Of a stretch of DNA of 35,458 nucleotides, positions 7,895 through 15,954 are shown one piece after another (position 1 is the stretch's first letter; the number at the start of each line of letters is the position of its first letter). The stretch spans positions 253,714-289,171 of the forward strand of contig NZ_AZSU01000002.1 of NCBI RefSeq assembly GCF_000511955.1, given 5' to 3'. The DNA is from [Clostridium] ultunense DSM 10521. Its GTDB lineage: Bacteria; Bacillota; Clostridia; Tissierellales; Tepidimicrobiaceae. A program made the translations under genes and the position numbers. The notes under the pieces were generated by a model. It was given only the letters and a program-made list of their open reading frames with translations, had not been told where the DNA came from and did not search any database.

Positions 7895-9082
7895 ATGAGT
7901 AAAGAAATATTTAAAAAAGCAAATGAGATTAAGGATTATGTAACTCAGTTAAGAAGGCATATTCATAAATATCCCGAATTAGGATTTCAAGAATATGAAA
8001 CTACTAAATTAATAAAAAAAGAACTAGAAAGTTATGGAGTAGAAGTACTTGCTTTGGACATACCTACTGGAGCTGTGGGTATATTAAAGGGCATGAAGGA
8101 TGGTCCTGATACGGTAACTGCCATTAGAGCAGATATAGATGCTTTACCAATTGTTGAAAAAACAGGATTAGAATATGCTTCAGTTAATGAAGGGATAATG
8201 CATGCTTGTGGACATGATGGAAATACTGCTATATTGCTCGGTACTGCTAAATTGCTTAGTAGGATGACAGATCAGTTTTCTGGAACTGTGAAATTTATAT
8301 TCCAACCTGCAGAAGAAACTTTAAAAGGAGCAAAAGCAATGATTGAGGCAGGAGCCCTAGAAAATCCAAAGGTAGATAGTATGGTGGCTCTTCATGCATG
8401 GGCATATTTGCCTGCAGGGGTAATTGGGAAATGGAAAGGTGCATACCATGCATCGGCTGATTCATTTTCAATAAAGATAATAGGGGAAAGTGGACATGGG
8501 TCACGACCACACGAACAAAGCGATTCTTTATTAACGGCTGCACATATTGTAGTTGGCCTACAAAACATTGTAAGTAGACAAATAAGTGCACTTGAAAGTG
8601 CGGTTCTATCAGTATGTACCTTTAATGGAGGAACTGCAGTTAATGTAATACCACAAAGTGTAAACCTTACTGGGACTGTAAGGACACATAGCAAAGAAAT
8701 TAGAGAATCTATGCCAAATAAAATGGAAAAGATCATTAAAAATACAGCGGAAGCTTTTGGTTGTGAATATGAATTTATATATGATTGGGGAGTACCTAGA
8801 ACGTTTTTTGATCCGGAGATAGTTGATATTTTTACTGAAGGAATAGTTGAAGCAGTAGGTGAAGATTATGTAACTGATTTGCCAGGACCACATATGGGAT
8901 CTGAAGACTTTGCATTGTTCAATGAAAAAATACCTTTTTCTGCACTTTTTAGATTAGGAAATGCTAATCCTAATGGAGAGGTAATTCCAACTCATAGCGA
9001 TATATTTAATTTTAATGATGATGCCATTCCCTATGGAATTACTGCCTTTACTCAATTTGTACTTAAAAAGCATAATTATTAA
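7895..9082 (+). CDS. M20D amidohydrolase (N-acyl-amino acid/hippurate hydrolase type)
   Basis: This 395-residue protein starts at ATG after AAGGGGG. It is full length for the M20D family. Metal-binding and catalytic residues are in place: MHACGHDGN (His103, Cys105, His107) with Cys as the typical M20D ligand, QPAEE (Glu140-Glu141), ALHAW (His167) and a late His in IPTHSD. The lid/dimerisation domain contains GESGHGSRPHE. These cytosolic enzymes release amino acids from N-acyl or N-aroyl conjugates or aminoacyl dipeptides. The neighbourhood suggests scavenging of conjugated amino acids imported by the flanking transporters. The exact substrate cannot be read from sequence. Confidence 0.9.
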   Translation: MSKEIFKKANEIKDYVTQLRRHIHKYPELGFQEYETTKLIKKELESYGVEVLALDIPTGAVGILKGMKDGPDTVTAIRADIDALPIVEKTGLEYASVNEGIMHACGHDGNTAILLGTAKLLSRMTDQFSGTVKFIFQPAEETLKGAKAMIEAGALENPKVDSMVALHAWAYLPAGVIGKWKGAYHASADSFSIKIIGESGHGSRPHEQSDSLLTAAHIVVGLQNIVSRQISALESAVLSVCTFNGGTAVNVIPQSVNLTGTVRTHSKEIRESMPNKMEKIIKNTAEAFGCEYEFIYDWGVPRTFFDPEIVDIFTEGIVEAVGEDYVTDLPGPHMGSEDFALFNEKIPFSALFRLGNANPNGEVIPTHSDIFNFNDDAIPYGITAFTQFVLKKHNY

Positions 9083-9153
9083 TTCTTAAATTGTAGAAGG
9101 ATCAATAAAGAATAAAGGTTAAGTACCAAAAAATTTATTAGGGAGTGATTAGA

Positions 9154-10503
9154 TTGAAGAAAACCTTTGAATACGTAGACAAAAATTTTGATGGTATGAT
9201 TAGTGAGTTACAGGAAATTTGTAGGCAACCTAGTATAGCTGCACAAAATATTGGTATGGAAGAGACGGCAGAAATGATTTTAAAGAAAATGCAAGAATTA
9301 GGTATGGATTCCAAACTTATACCATTAGAGGGAGGATTTCCAGTACTATATGGAGAGATAAAAGGAGAATCCGATAAAACAATACTATTCTATAACCATT
9401 ATGATGTTCAACCTCCTGAGCCCTTAGACAAATGGACTTATGAGCCCTTTGGTGCAGAAATCCATAATGGGAAATTATATGCTAGAGGGGTTTCAGATAA
9501 TAAAGGTGCCCTTTATTCAAGGTTACAGGCTATTGAATCTATTTTAAAAACTAGAGGAAAACTACCTGCAAATGTAAAGTTCTTAATTGAAGGGGAGGAA
9601 GAAATAGGTAGCCCAAATTTAGAAAAGTTCGTTTTAAATAATAAGGAATTATTAGAAGCGGATGCTTGTATTTGGGAAAACGCTTTTAAGGATGAAAATG
9701 GACATCCTATGGCCCGCCTTGGAAATAAGGGAATGTTATATTTAGAATTAAGGGCTAAAACAGGAAATACTGACTTTCATTCCAGAATGGCACCTGTAAT
9801 TCCTAATGCGGCATGGAGGTTAGTATGGGCATTATCAACCTTAAAAAATACTAAGGATGAAGTATTAATTGAAGGTTTTTATGACAGAATTAGACCGGTT
9901 TCTGATGAAGAGTTAGAAGTATTAAAGGATATGCCTTCTCAAGAAGAAAAGCTGAAGGAACGTGCAGGAATAGGTGAGTTTATAAATGGAGTAACAAGTT
10001 TAGATTTTACCAATAGACTTTATAATGAACCAACCTGTACTATTTGTGGGATAGAGTCGGGATATACTAAAGAAGGTCAAAAAACAGTTTTACCATGCAC
10101 TGCTATGGCTAAAATTGATTTCCGTCTAGTGGTAGATCAAGATCCCAGTGAGATTGTACAGCTACTAAGAAAACATTTAGATAAACATGGATTTGAAGAT
10201 ATAGAAATACATATTTTAAGTGAAGCAAAACCTGCCAAAACACCAGTTACAACACCTTTCGTAGATGTATTAAGAAAATCAGCAGCTATTGCTTATGATA
10301 AACCCCTTGTAATAGAGACAACATCAGCTGGAACAGGTCCACGTTATGTATTTAGTAGTTGGACAGATATGCCAATTGCTGCTATTGGGCCGGGATATCC
10401 AGGTTCTTTAAATCATGCACCAGATGAAAACATTCGAATTGAAGACTATAGAGAGGCTATAAAGCATGTAATTGCATTGCTACATTGTTTTAAGGAAATG
10501 TAA
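9154..10503 (+). CDS. M20 family metallopeptidase (dipeptidase, ArgE/DapE-type), copy 1
   Basis: This protein has about 449 residues. The start is placed at TTG 9154, 8 bases after AGGGAG; the upstream GTG at 9145 would overlap that site. The di-zinc motifs are NHYDVQPPEP (first His/Asp), GVSDNKGA (bridging Asp), EGEEEIGS (catalytic Glu pair) and a final LNHAPDE (His ligand near the C-terminus). GYTKEGQKTVLP and TAMAKIDFRLV are typical of the carnosinase/CNDP-like M20 branch. It is expected to cleave dipeptides in the cytoplasm. It is a clear paralogue of the next gene, from tandem duplication. Confidence 0.88.
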   Translation: MKKTFEYVDKNFDGMISELQEICRQPSIAAQNIGMEETAEMILKKMQELGMDSKLIPLEGGFPVLYGEIKGESDKTILFYNHYDVQPPEPLDKWTYEPFGAEIHNGKLYARGVSDNKGALYSRLQAIESILKTRGKLPANVKFLIEGEEEIGSPNLEKFVLNNKELLEADACIWENAFKDENGHPMARLGNKGMLYLELRAKTGNTDFHSRMAPVIPNAAWRLVWALSTLKNTKDEVLIEGFYDRIRPVSDEELEVLKDMPSQEEKLKERAGIGEFINGVTSLDFTNRLYNEPTCTICGIESGYTKEGQKTVLPCTAMAKIDFRLVVDQDPSEIVQLLRKHLDKHGFEDIEIHILSEAKPAKTPVTTPFVDVLRKSAAIAYDKPLVIETTSAGTGPRYVFSSWTDMPIAAIGPGYPGSLNHAPDENIRIEDYREAIKHVIALLHCFKEM

Positions 10504-10512
10504 ACTTGCAGA

Positions 10513-10552
10513 GCTAGTAAAGGGATGATTGCCTAACATCCCTTTTACTAGC
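10513..10552 (+). promoter_or_regulatory. Intergenic hairpin between the two M20 genes
   Basis: GCTAGTAAAGGGATG pairs with CATCCCTTTTACTAGC with a single bulge around a 9-base loop. No T-run follows, so it is more likely an mRNA stability or processing element than a terminator. Confidence 0.5.
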
Positions 10553-10584
10553 ATCTAATACAATGGATTGGAGGAATAAGTAAA

Positions 10585-11964
10585 ATGGCTATAAAGTATA
10601 ATGATTTTAATTCAAAGTTAGAGAACTATTTAGTTACACAGAAAGAGAGGTTAGTTTCAGATTGGCTTGATATAGTCAGAATACCTAGCATAAGTTCTAC
10701 TGGAGATGGTGTAAGTTTATGTTGTGATACTATTGTGGAGAAGATGAGGAGTATTGGATTAGATGTAACTGTTTATCCAGTTAAGCCTTACCCTGCGATT
10801 TTTGCAAAGTATGGAGATGACCCAAAGAAAAAAACCGTCCTCATATATGCCCATTATGATGTTCAACCAGCGGATCCAATAGATGAATGGAAAACCCCTC
10901 CCTTTGAACCTACTATTATTGATGGAATAGTTTATGGTAGAGGAACATCGGACAATAAGGGACCTCTTATGGCACATTTGAAGGCAACTGAATTTTGGTT
11001 AAAAAATTATGGAGAATTACCAGTAAATATAAAGTTTATCTTTGAGGGATGTGAAGAAAACTCAAGTTTAGGATTGCCAGAATTTTTAAATGACAACAGA
11101 GAGTTATTACAAGCAGATTTAGTTTATTTCAGCGATGGGCCCAGGCATGAAAGTGGTCTTCCAACTGTTGCATTAGGTGCAAAAGGTATGTTATATTTGG
11201 AACTTACTTTGGAATCTTCAAAAAGAGATGCTCATTCCATGTATGCACCAATTTTACCTAATGCTGCATGGGAATTAATCGAGTTATTATATAAATTAAA
11301 GAATAATGGTGAAGTAAAAATACCAGGCTTTTATGATAATGTGCAAGAAATCAGTGAATTAGAAAGTGAATTTATGAGGAAATTACCTAATGTTGTTGAC
11401 GAAATCATAGAAACTTTTGGTGTAGAACCTGTTATCCCACCAGAAAAAACCTATTATGAACAACTTCTCAATATGCCTACATTCAATATTTCAGGATTTA
11501 CATCTGGATATACTGGGGAAGGAGGTAAAACCGTTCTCCCATCTACTGCTACTGCTAAGATAGATATTCGATTAGTTGCAAATCAAAGCTGTGATGAAAT
11601 TTATGAAAAGCTAGTTAATTATATTGAAGAGCTAGGATATGACAATGTAGAAATAGTGAAAAAAGGCGGGGTAGAACCTTCCAAAACTCCTATAGAAACA
11701 AAATATTTACCTCTTATTGAAAAGGCTACTAGAGAAACTTTTGGAGAATATATTGTCTATCCTTGCAGACCATCTACTGCTCCTGATTATTTATGGACAA
11801 ATATATTAGGATTACCTGCTATTCAGGTACGCTGGTGTGATGCGGATTCAGGTAATCATGCTCCTAATGAGAAATTAGCTATTGATACTTATATTAAAGG
11901 AATTGAGTGTACAAGCAGAGTAATAAGAATAATTGGGGAGGAAGGCTTATGCACTCCTCTATAA
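10585..11964 (+). CDS. M20 family metallopeptidase (dipeptidase), copy 2
   Basis: This 459-residue protein starts at ATG after GGAGG. It has the same motifs as its neighbour: YAHYDVQPADP, GTSDNKGPLMAH, EGCEENSS (the Glu-Glu pair is kept but the Ile-Gly that follows is changed), GYTGEGGKTVLP, TATAKIDIRLV and GNHAPNE at the end. It is clearly homologous to copy 1 along its full length but well diverged, so the duplication is old and the two probably differ in dipeptide preference. The downstream symporter gene starts inside its last codons (16-base overlap), which indicates translational coupling. Confidence 0.88.
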   Translation: MAIKYNDFNSKLENYLVTQKERLVSDWLDIVRIPSISSTGDGVSLCCDTIVEKMRSIGLDVTVYPVKPYPAIFAKYGDDPKKKTVLIYAHYDVQPADPIDEWKTPPFEPTIIDGIVYGRGTSDNKGPLMAHLKATEFWLKNYGELPVNIKFIFEGCEENSSLGLPEFLNDNRELLQADLVYFSDGPRHESGLPTVALGAKGMLYLELTLESSKRDAHSMYAPILPNAAWELIELLYKLKNNGEVKIPGFYDNVQEISELESEFMRKLPNVVDEIIETFGVEPVIPPEKTYYEQLLNMPTFNISGFTSGYTGEGGKTVLPSTATAKIDIRLVANQSCDEIYEKLVNYIEELGYDNVEIVKKGGVEPSKTPIETKYLPLIEKATRETFGEYIVYPCRPSTAPDYLWTNILGLPAIQVRWCDADSGNHAPNEKLAIDTYIKGIECTSRVIRIIGEEGLCTPL

Positions 11965-13535
11965 ACGAACAAGTTGAAGGGAAGGGTTCTGTTTCACAGA
12001 AACCAAATAATGAAATATTTAAAAAAGTCGGCCTAATATTAGGGCCGACTGCAGCAATAATAATGTTTTTAATGCCTCAATTGCCAGGTTTGGCACCGGA
12101 AGGGAAGAGATTTTTGGGATTATTGTTATGGGTTGTTATATGGTGGGCTACTGGACCTGTTCATTATTCAGTAACTTCTTTAATACCTATCTTTGGAATG
12201 CCTTTACTTAAAATAATGAAGATAAAGGAAGAAGCAATTCTTGAAGTAGTAAACGGTGCTGTAAGTTTTAAAGATTTCTCACTAGCAACATCTACAATGT
12301 TGGAAACGGGGTCTAAAATTTCTATTTCTATGCCTGGTTCTACTATTGGACTTGCTGATCCTACAATAATATTTTTCTTAGGACTTCTAATACTATCCGG
12401 GGCTATGGTTGTTACAGGGTTGGATAAGCGGATGTCATACTGGATTATACATGCTATAGGTTATTCTGAAAAAAGACTTCTTTTAGGTGTGACTCTTTCT
12501 ACAGCTTTAGTTTCCTCATTTATATCTAATACATCTGCAACTGCCATACATCTTCCAATTGCAAAGGCGCTAATAAAGCAACTTGGCGTAGAAGAGGATT
12601 CAAACTTTGCAAAGTCTGTGACTTTAACATGTTCTTATGCCTCTACACTAGGGGGAGGAAGCACTATAACAGGTAGGGCCTCCCTTCTCCTTATGGTTGG
12701 TATGGTTTCAAGTATAAGTGGAATAAAGATATCCTATTTTGATTGGATAAAGATTGCCTTTGTATTTTCATGGGGAATGGTATTTTTATCATATTGGTAT
12801 CTTCAGAGGGTTTTCCCTTTGGAAAATACAATTCAAGAAGATGCTAAAGAAGTAATTGAAAGGGAGATTGAGGCTTTAGGACCTATGTCTATAAGAGAAA
12901 AAATGGTAGCTGTGTTTTTTATTTTAGCCATAATACTATTTATGACTGAAGGAGTATGGAGCAAGTTTTGGTTTATGGAGGCTTTGAAGGGATATTTAAC
13001 AGTACAAGTAATTGCCCTTTTTGTACCATTTCTCCTATTTATAATACCTATAAATATAAAACCCTTAGAATTTACTATTACATGGAAGGAAATATCAAAG
13101 CATATAAATTGGGATGTAATACTTGTATTTTCAGCAGGCCTTACCATTGCAGCAGCTGTTATTAAGACAGGAGTGGCAGATTGGTCTGCAAGAGCATTAA
13201 CATCCCTTAATATATCTCCTATTTTATATTTAATATTTATTATAATATTTGGTTCCTTCCTGACAGAGTTTATTTCAAACACTGCAAGCATGACCCTTAT
13301 GCTTAGTGTTATTCTTCCACTTCATAAGAGTTTAGGGGTGGATCTTATAATATTAGTGAGCACTGTAGCTATGGCATCAGAGTTTGCATTTATGTTGCCG
13401 TCAGGGACTCCTGGAAATGCAATGATACTAGGGACAGGAGGTATCGATATACCCACAATGATAAAAGTAGGACTTCCGTTAAAATCCATGGCAATTGCTG
13501 CTTGGCTGGTTTGGAGTTTCGTTTTTATTATATAA
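11949..13535 (+). CDS. DASS/SLC13-family anion symporter
   Basis: This protein of 528 residues starts at ATG 11949, preceded by GGGGAGG and overlapping the stop of the previous gene by 16 bases. It has about 11-12 membrane segments. The two family-defining SNT motifs are present: ISNTSATAIHLP in the first half and ISNTASMTLMLSVILPL in the second, plus FAFMLPSGTPGNAMI near the C-terminus. Characterised relatives (VcINDY, CitT type) import di- or tricarboxylates with sodium or by exchange. Coupled to dipeptidases, it may bring in acidic or N-acylated substrates or export carboxylate end products. Confidence 0.88.
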   Translation: MHSSINEQVEGKGSVSQKPNNEIFKKVGLILGPTAAIIMFLMPQLPGLAPEGKRFLGLLLWVVIWWATGPVHYSVTSLIPIFGMPLLKIMKIKEEAILEVVNGAVSFKDFSLATSTMLETGSKISISMPGSTIGLADPTIIFFLGLLILSGAMVVTGLDKRMSYWIIHAIGYSEKRLLLGVTLSTALVSSFISNTSATAIHLPIAKALIKQLGVEEDSNFAKSVTLTCSYASTLGGGSTITGRASLLLMVGMVSSISGIKISYFDWIKIAFVFSWGMVFLSYWYLQRVFPLENTIQEDAKEVIEREIEALGPMSIREKMVAVFFILAIILFMTEGVWSKFWFMEALKGYLTVQVIALFVPFLLFIIPINIKPLEFTITWKEISKHINWDVILVFSAGLTIAAAVIKTGVADWSARALTSLNISPILYLIFIIIFGSFLTEFISNTASMTLMLSVILPLHKSLGVDLIILVSTVAMASEFAFMLPSGTPGNAMILGTGGIDIPTMIKVGLPLKSMAIAAWLVWSFVFII

Positions 13536-13792
13536 AACGGGTAGATTTAGAATTAGGTTTAATAATATTGGAACTCTAAATTCTTCAAACTGAAGTTTTC
13601 CACTATATTTACAAAAGCCAAATGATAAGTATAATTAAGGAAGCTAGTTTTTAGCTAAATGCACCCCAAAAGTTAGGCAATAAATTGACCTGAACCCATT
13701 TAGGTTTACAGTCGAAATAATAAAAGCTATAGATGAGTAGGATTGAAAGAGATCCTACTTCTCTTATTTACTGGGGTACCCCAGTAAAATTT
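13536..13792. repeat. IS3-type element end and palindromes
   Basis: A weak hairpin (ATTTAGAATT/AACTCTAAAT) after the symporter gene may end that transcript. At about 13655-13681, TGCACCCCAAAAGTTAGGC resembles the terminal inverted repeat of IS3/IS150 elements. At about 13736-13759 AGTAGGAT and ATCCTACT form a hairpin. A perfect 22-base palindrome (arm TTTACTGGGGT) covers 13767-13788. All are just beyond the stop of the minus-strand transposase remnant, so they probably belong to the element's 3' end. Confidence 0.5.
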
Positions 13793-14008
13793 CTATGCAG
13801 CCATCATTCTATATTCTATTGGTGCAAATCCATCACATTTTTTCTGTGGTCTATCATTATTATAAAATTCTATATAATCTTCTATATCTTTTTCCAATTC
13901 TTCAAATGTATTGTATCCTTCTTTTTTAAATCTTAAATAATATCTTTCTGATTTTATCTTAACCCAAAATGATTCCATTGGACAAGTAGTAATCATTATA
14001 TTTGCCAA
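13793..14008 (-). pseudogene. IS3-family transposase, C-terminal remnant
   Basis: The 71-codon frame matches only the end of the IS3/IS150 integrase core: MESFWVKIKSERYY (catalytic Glu in MESF), then NTFEELEKDIEDYIEFYNN, then DRPQKKCDGFAPIEYR. Full transposases have about 280 residues, and the rest has been lost. The beginning (MANIMITTCP) no longer matches the family. The fragment is inactive. Confidence 0.75.
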
Positions 14009-14522
14009 GGTAATGATACGATTTGATACAAGTCCAGATCTTTTATCTCTAGTAGATTGTAAGGAAAGCTTGAAAATTATATTTTAAAGCGAGAAAAGAG
14101 CCATCTCTATATTATTTGAATTAATTATTTGGAGACAGCTTAAATATTCTTATGGTACTTACTATTTTATTATTGTTAGTACTAATTTTTATCGATTAAT
14201 ATCGATTAAAATGGTAGATAAATTTTTATAATGATTTAAATAATTGTTATTTATAAATGCACTATTAAGCCCCCTAACCTATTTGGACAGTTTGTTTTCA
14301 GGATTTTTTGTTTATCATAATAGGTGCTTCTAGGATAATCGAGTACTTTATACATAGTATCTATGTTATATGTATCAGAGTTATCTTTGATTATTTTAAA
14401 TATGCTAAATAATGCCATTGAAGCTAAAAATTTTCTTAACGGAATTAAGATTCAAAACCAAGATACATAAGGGATCAATATAACTTAATATATAACATTT
14501 GTAAAGGTATAGAGAAAAAATT
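14009..14522. other. Degenerate AT-rich stretch, no gene seen
   Basis: No supported ORF or RNA gene. At 14189-14208 the sequence ATCGATTAATATCGAT repeats a short palindrome and could be a protein-binding site or chance. The last part probably contains decayed IS21 istA sequence beyond recognition. Confidence 0.3.
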
Positions 14523-14803
14523 ATAGAAGAATCGCTTGAGTATTGCATAGAAAGAGAAATATTCAGTGCTGTAAGTTTTAGAGATACAATTGAATTTTTA
14601 GGTGAAAATATAAGGAATTAGAGAACCAAAAATCAAAAGAAAAAGCTAGCATAAATACCCCTTCTATCCCTCAAAAATATAATATTAAAACCCAAGCAAT
14701 ATCGGCATTACACGAAGAAACTTCAGTCGTAATTACACCAAATAAAGGATTTGGAGACTGGAACGAGCTATTAGGACACCCAGTATTAACTGCAACTATA
14801 TAG
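14523..14803 (+). pseudogene. IS21-family remnant: istA 3' end joined to istB 3' end
   Basis: At 14523-14621 one frame reads SLEYCIEREIFSAVSFRDTI, as at the C-terminus of IS21 IstA transposases. After a frameshift the frame ending at 14803 reads IPQKYNIKTQ, still IstA-like, and continues directly into SVVITPNKGFGDWNELLGHP, the sensor region near the end of the IstB ATPase (usually 'vvITsNksFgeWgel.gD'). Most of istB has therefore been deleted. A stop follows at 14801. No terminal repeats are visible. Confidence 0.6.
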
Positions 14804-14814
14804 GACGGGCTTAC

Positions 14815-14900
14815 CTAATAGTCGATATATCCCATATAGCTGGTTTTGTAGAAGATGACCCCCAATCCAAATCTAGTATCTTATGCTGAAGCCCTTGTAA
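14815..14900 (+). pseudogene. Possible fragment of serine hydroxymethyltransferase
   Basis: The frame reads LIVDISHIAGFVEDD, close to the 'yLmvDmaHiAGlvaag' strand and PLP-site region of GlyA, and after a +1 shift reads TPNPNLVSYAE, which could correspond to 'hPNPvpyAd'. Only about 30 residues are covered and the frame is broken. It may be a chance match. Confidence 0.2.
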
Positions 14901-15052
14901 ATAGAATTGTTAAATGGTAATATTTAATTGTAGAGAATAGTCGGAATTTAACAAAACTATTAAAAGATAGGGTAAAGCTTTAATGCTAGCCCTTATAATA
15001 AAGCTCTTGGATTTTAGAGAGCATTCTTATAACTTAAGGAGGTATTGATATT

Positions 15053-15769
15053 ATGAAAAGGACAACTATAGTGCTTGTGGTAATCCTGACTTTATTAGCT
15101 TTTACAGCAGGAGTAGTCAGCAGTCAAGGTGTAAACGAAATTATACAGGCAACCTTGGCAAGGGATATCTCATTTTCTCTAAATGGACAAGCCCATAAAT
15201 TCAAAGATGAGAATGGAAGCACCCTATATCCCATACTTTATGAAGGCAGGACCTATTTGCCTGTGAGAGCAGTGTCAGAAACAGCTGGATTGGGAGTAGA
15301 CTGGGATAATAAAACCAAGACCGTTATTCTAAATACTCATGGACAAGGGGAAGGAACAGACCCGATTACCGGGAAAACTGAAGATGGTAATAAGTCTGTT
15401 AATTTAGTCGATCGGGTAAACAGTCTAGGAAACGCTATAAAAACAGTAGAAAATAAATATGTACAATACATAAGTTATAATAAGGGATTAGTTGCAGATT
15501 CAGAATATACCTTATGGAGAATGAATATAGATACAACTAGTTATGATGAATTAGTACTAGAGATAGCCCATCTAGGAGGAAATCTAGTAGAAATTGAAAT
15601 TTATGATAATAGTAGCGATATAAGGTTGGAGGCTCTATCGATTGAAAGTGCTGATTCTCTTAAAAAGATTTCCATTGATATATCTGATATAGATGAGCTT
15701 AGAGTAAATTGGCGGTGTACATTGGGAGAAAAGGCAGTTTTAGTTTTTGGAGGAGAGTTACGAAAGTAA
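15053..15769 (+). CDS. Secreted protein with copper-amine-oxidase-like N-terminal (stalk) domain
   Basis: This 238-residue protein starts at ATG after AAGGAGG. Residues 1-25 form a signal peptide. Residues about 38-100 form the CAO-like domain: HKFKDENGSTLYPILYEGRT, YLPVRAVSETAGLGVDWD and KTKTVIL. A linker rich in Gly, Asp and Lys leads to a C-terminal ~110-residue beta-rich domain (YTLWRMNIDTTSYDELVLEI ... VLVFGGELRK) that looks like a ligand- or carbohydrate-binding jelly roll but is not identified. It is probably exposed on the cell surface. Its last ~60 codons and downstream hairpin are duplicated at 20306-20639. Confidence 0.75.
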   Translation: MKRTTIVLVVILTLLAFTAGVVSSQGVNEIIQATLARDISFSLNGQAHKFKDENGSTLYPILYEGRTYLPVRAVSETAGLGVDWDNKTKTVILNTHGQGEGTDPITGKTEDGNKSVNLVDRVNSLGNAIKTVENKYVQYISYNKGLVADSEYTLWRMNIDTTSYDELVLEIAHLGGNLVEIEIYDNSSDIRLEALSIESADSLKKISIDISDIDELRVNWRCTLGEKAVLVFGGELRK

Positions 15770-15888
15770 GATGTTGATATAAGAGTGGTGTAAGTTATAG
15801 AACCAAATCTATTAAGATTTGGTTCTATAACTGTTATATTGCCGATAAAATTAGCAGAATATTTTGATATAATAATTTGAAACTAAAA
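15591..15888 (+). repeat. Segmental duplication, copy A
   Basis: Sequence from AATCTAGTAGAAATTGAAAT in the CAO-domain gene, through its stop and hairpin, to the AT-rich tail (AATTTGAAACTAAAATA) is repeated with many substitutions at 20306-20639. Copy A is the functional-looking one. Confidence 0.85.
15793..15832 (+). terminator. Perfect 18-base-pair hairpin after the CAO-domain gene
   Basis: AGTTATAGAACCAAATCT, loop ATTA, then AGATTTGGTTCTATAACT. The stem is perfect but the T-run after it is weak (GTTATATT). It probably ends the upstream transcript. Confidence 0.65.
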
Positions 15889-15917
15889 TATCCGCACTGC
15901 TAATCGCAATGCGGATA
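15889..15917 (-). terminator. Hairpin at 3' end of the minus-strand regulator gene
   Basis: TATCCGCA and TGCGGATA form an 8-base-pair stem 38 bases past the stop codon of the minus-strand gene; on that strand it is followed by TTTTAGTTT. It lies exactly where the segmental duplication stops matching. Confidence 0.55.
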
Positions 15918-15954
15918 ATGAGATGCCATTGTATCATTTATTATTTTAAATATA

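Noticed and set aside
8295-8893. Three minus-strand ORFs inside the M20D gene
   Set aside because: They lie antisense to a gene with complete catalytic motifs, lack ribosome-binding sites and resemble no family.
12833-13291. 152-codon minus-strand ORF inside the DASS symporter gene
   Set aside because: It is the antisense shadow of membrane-helix codons; the plus strand carries the SNT motifs.
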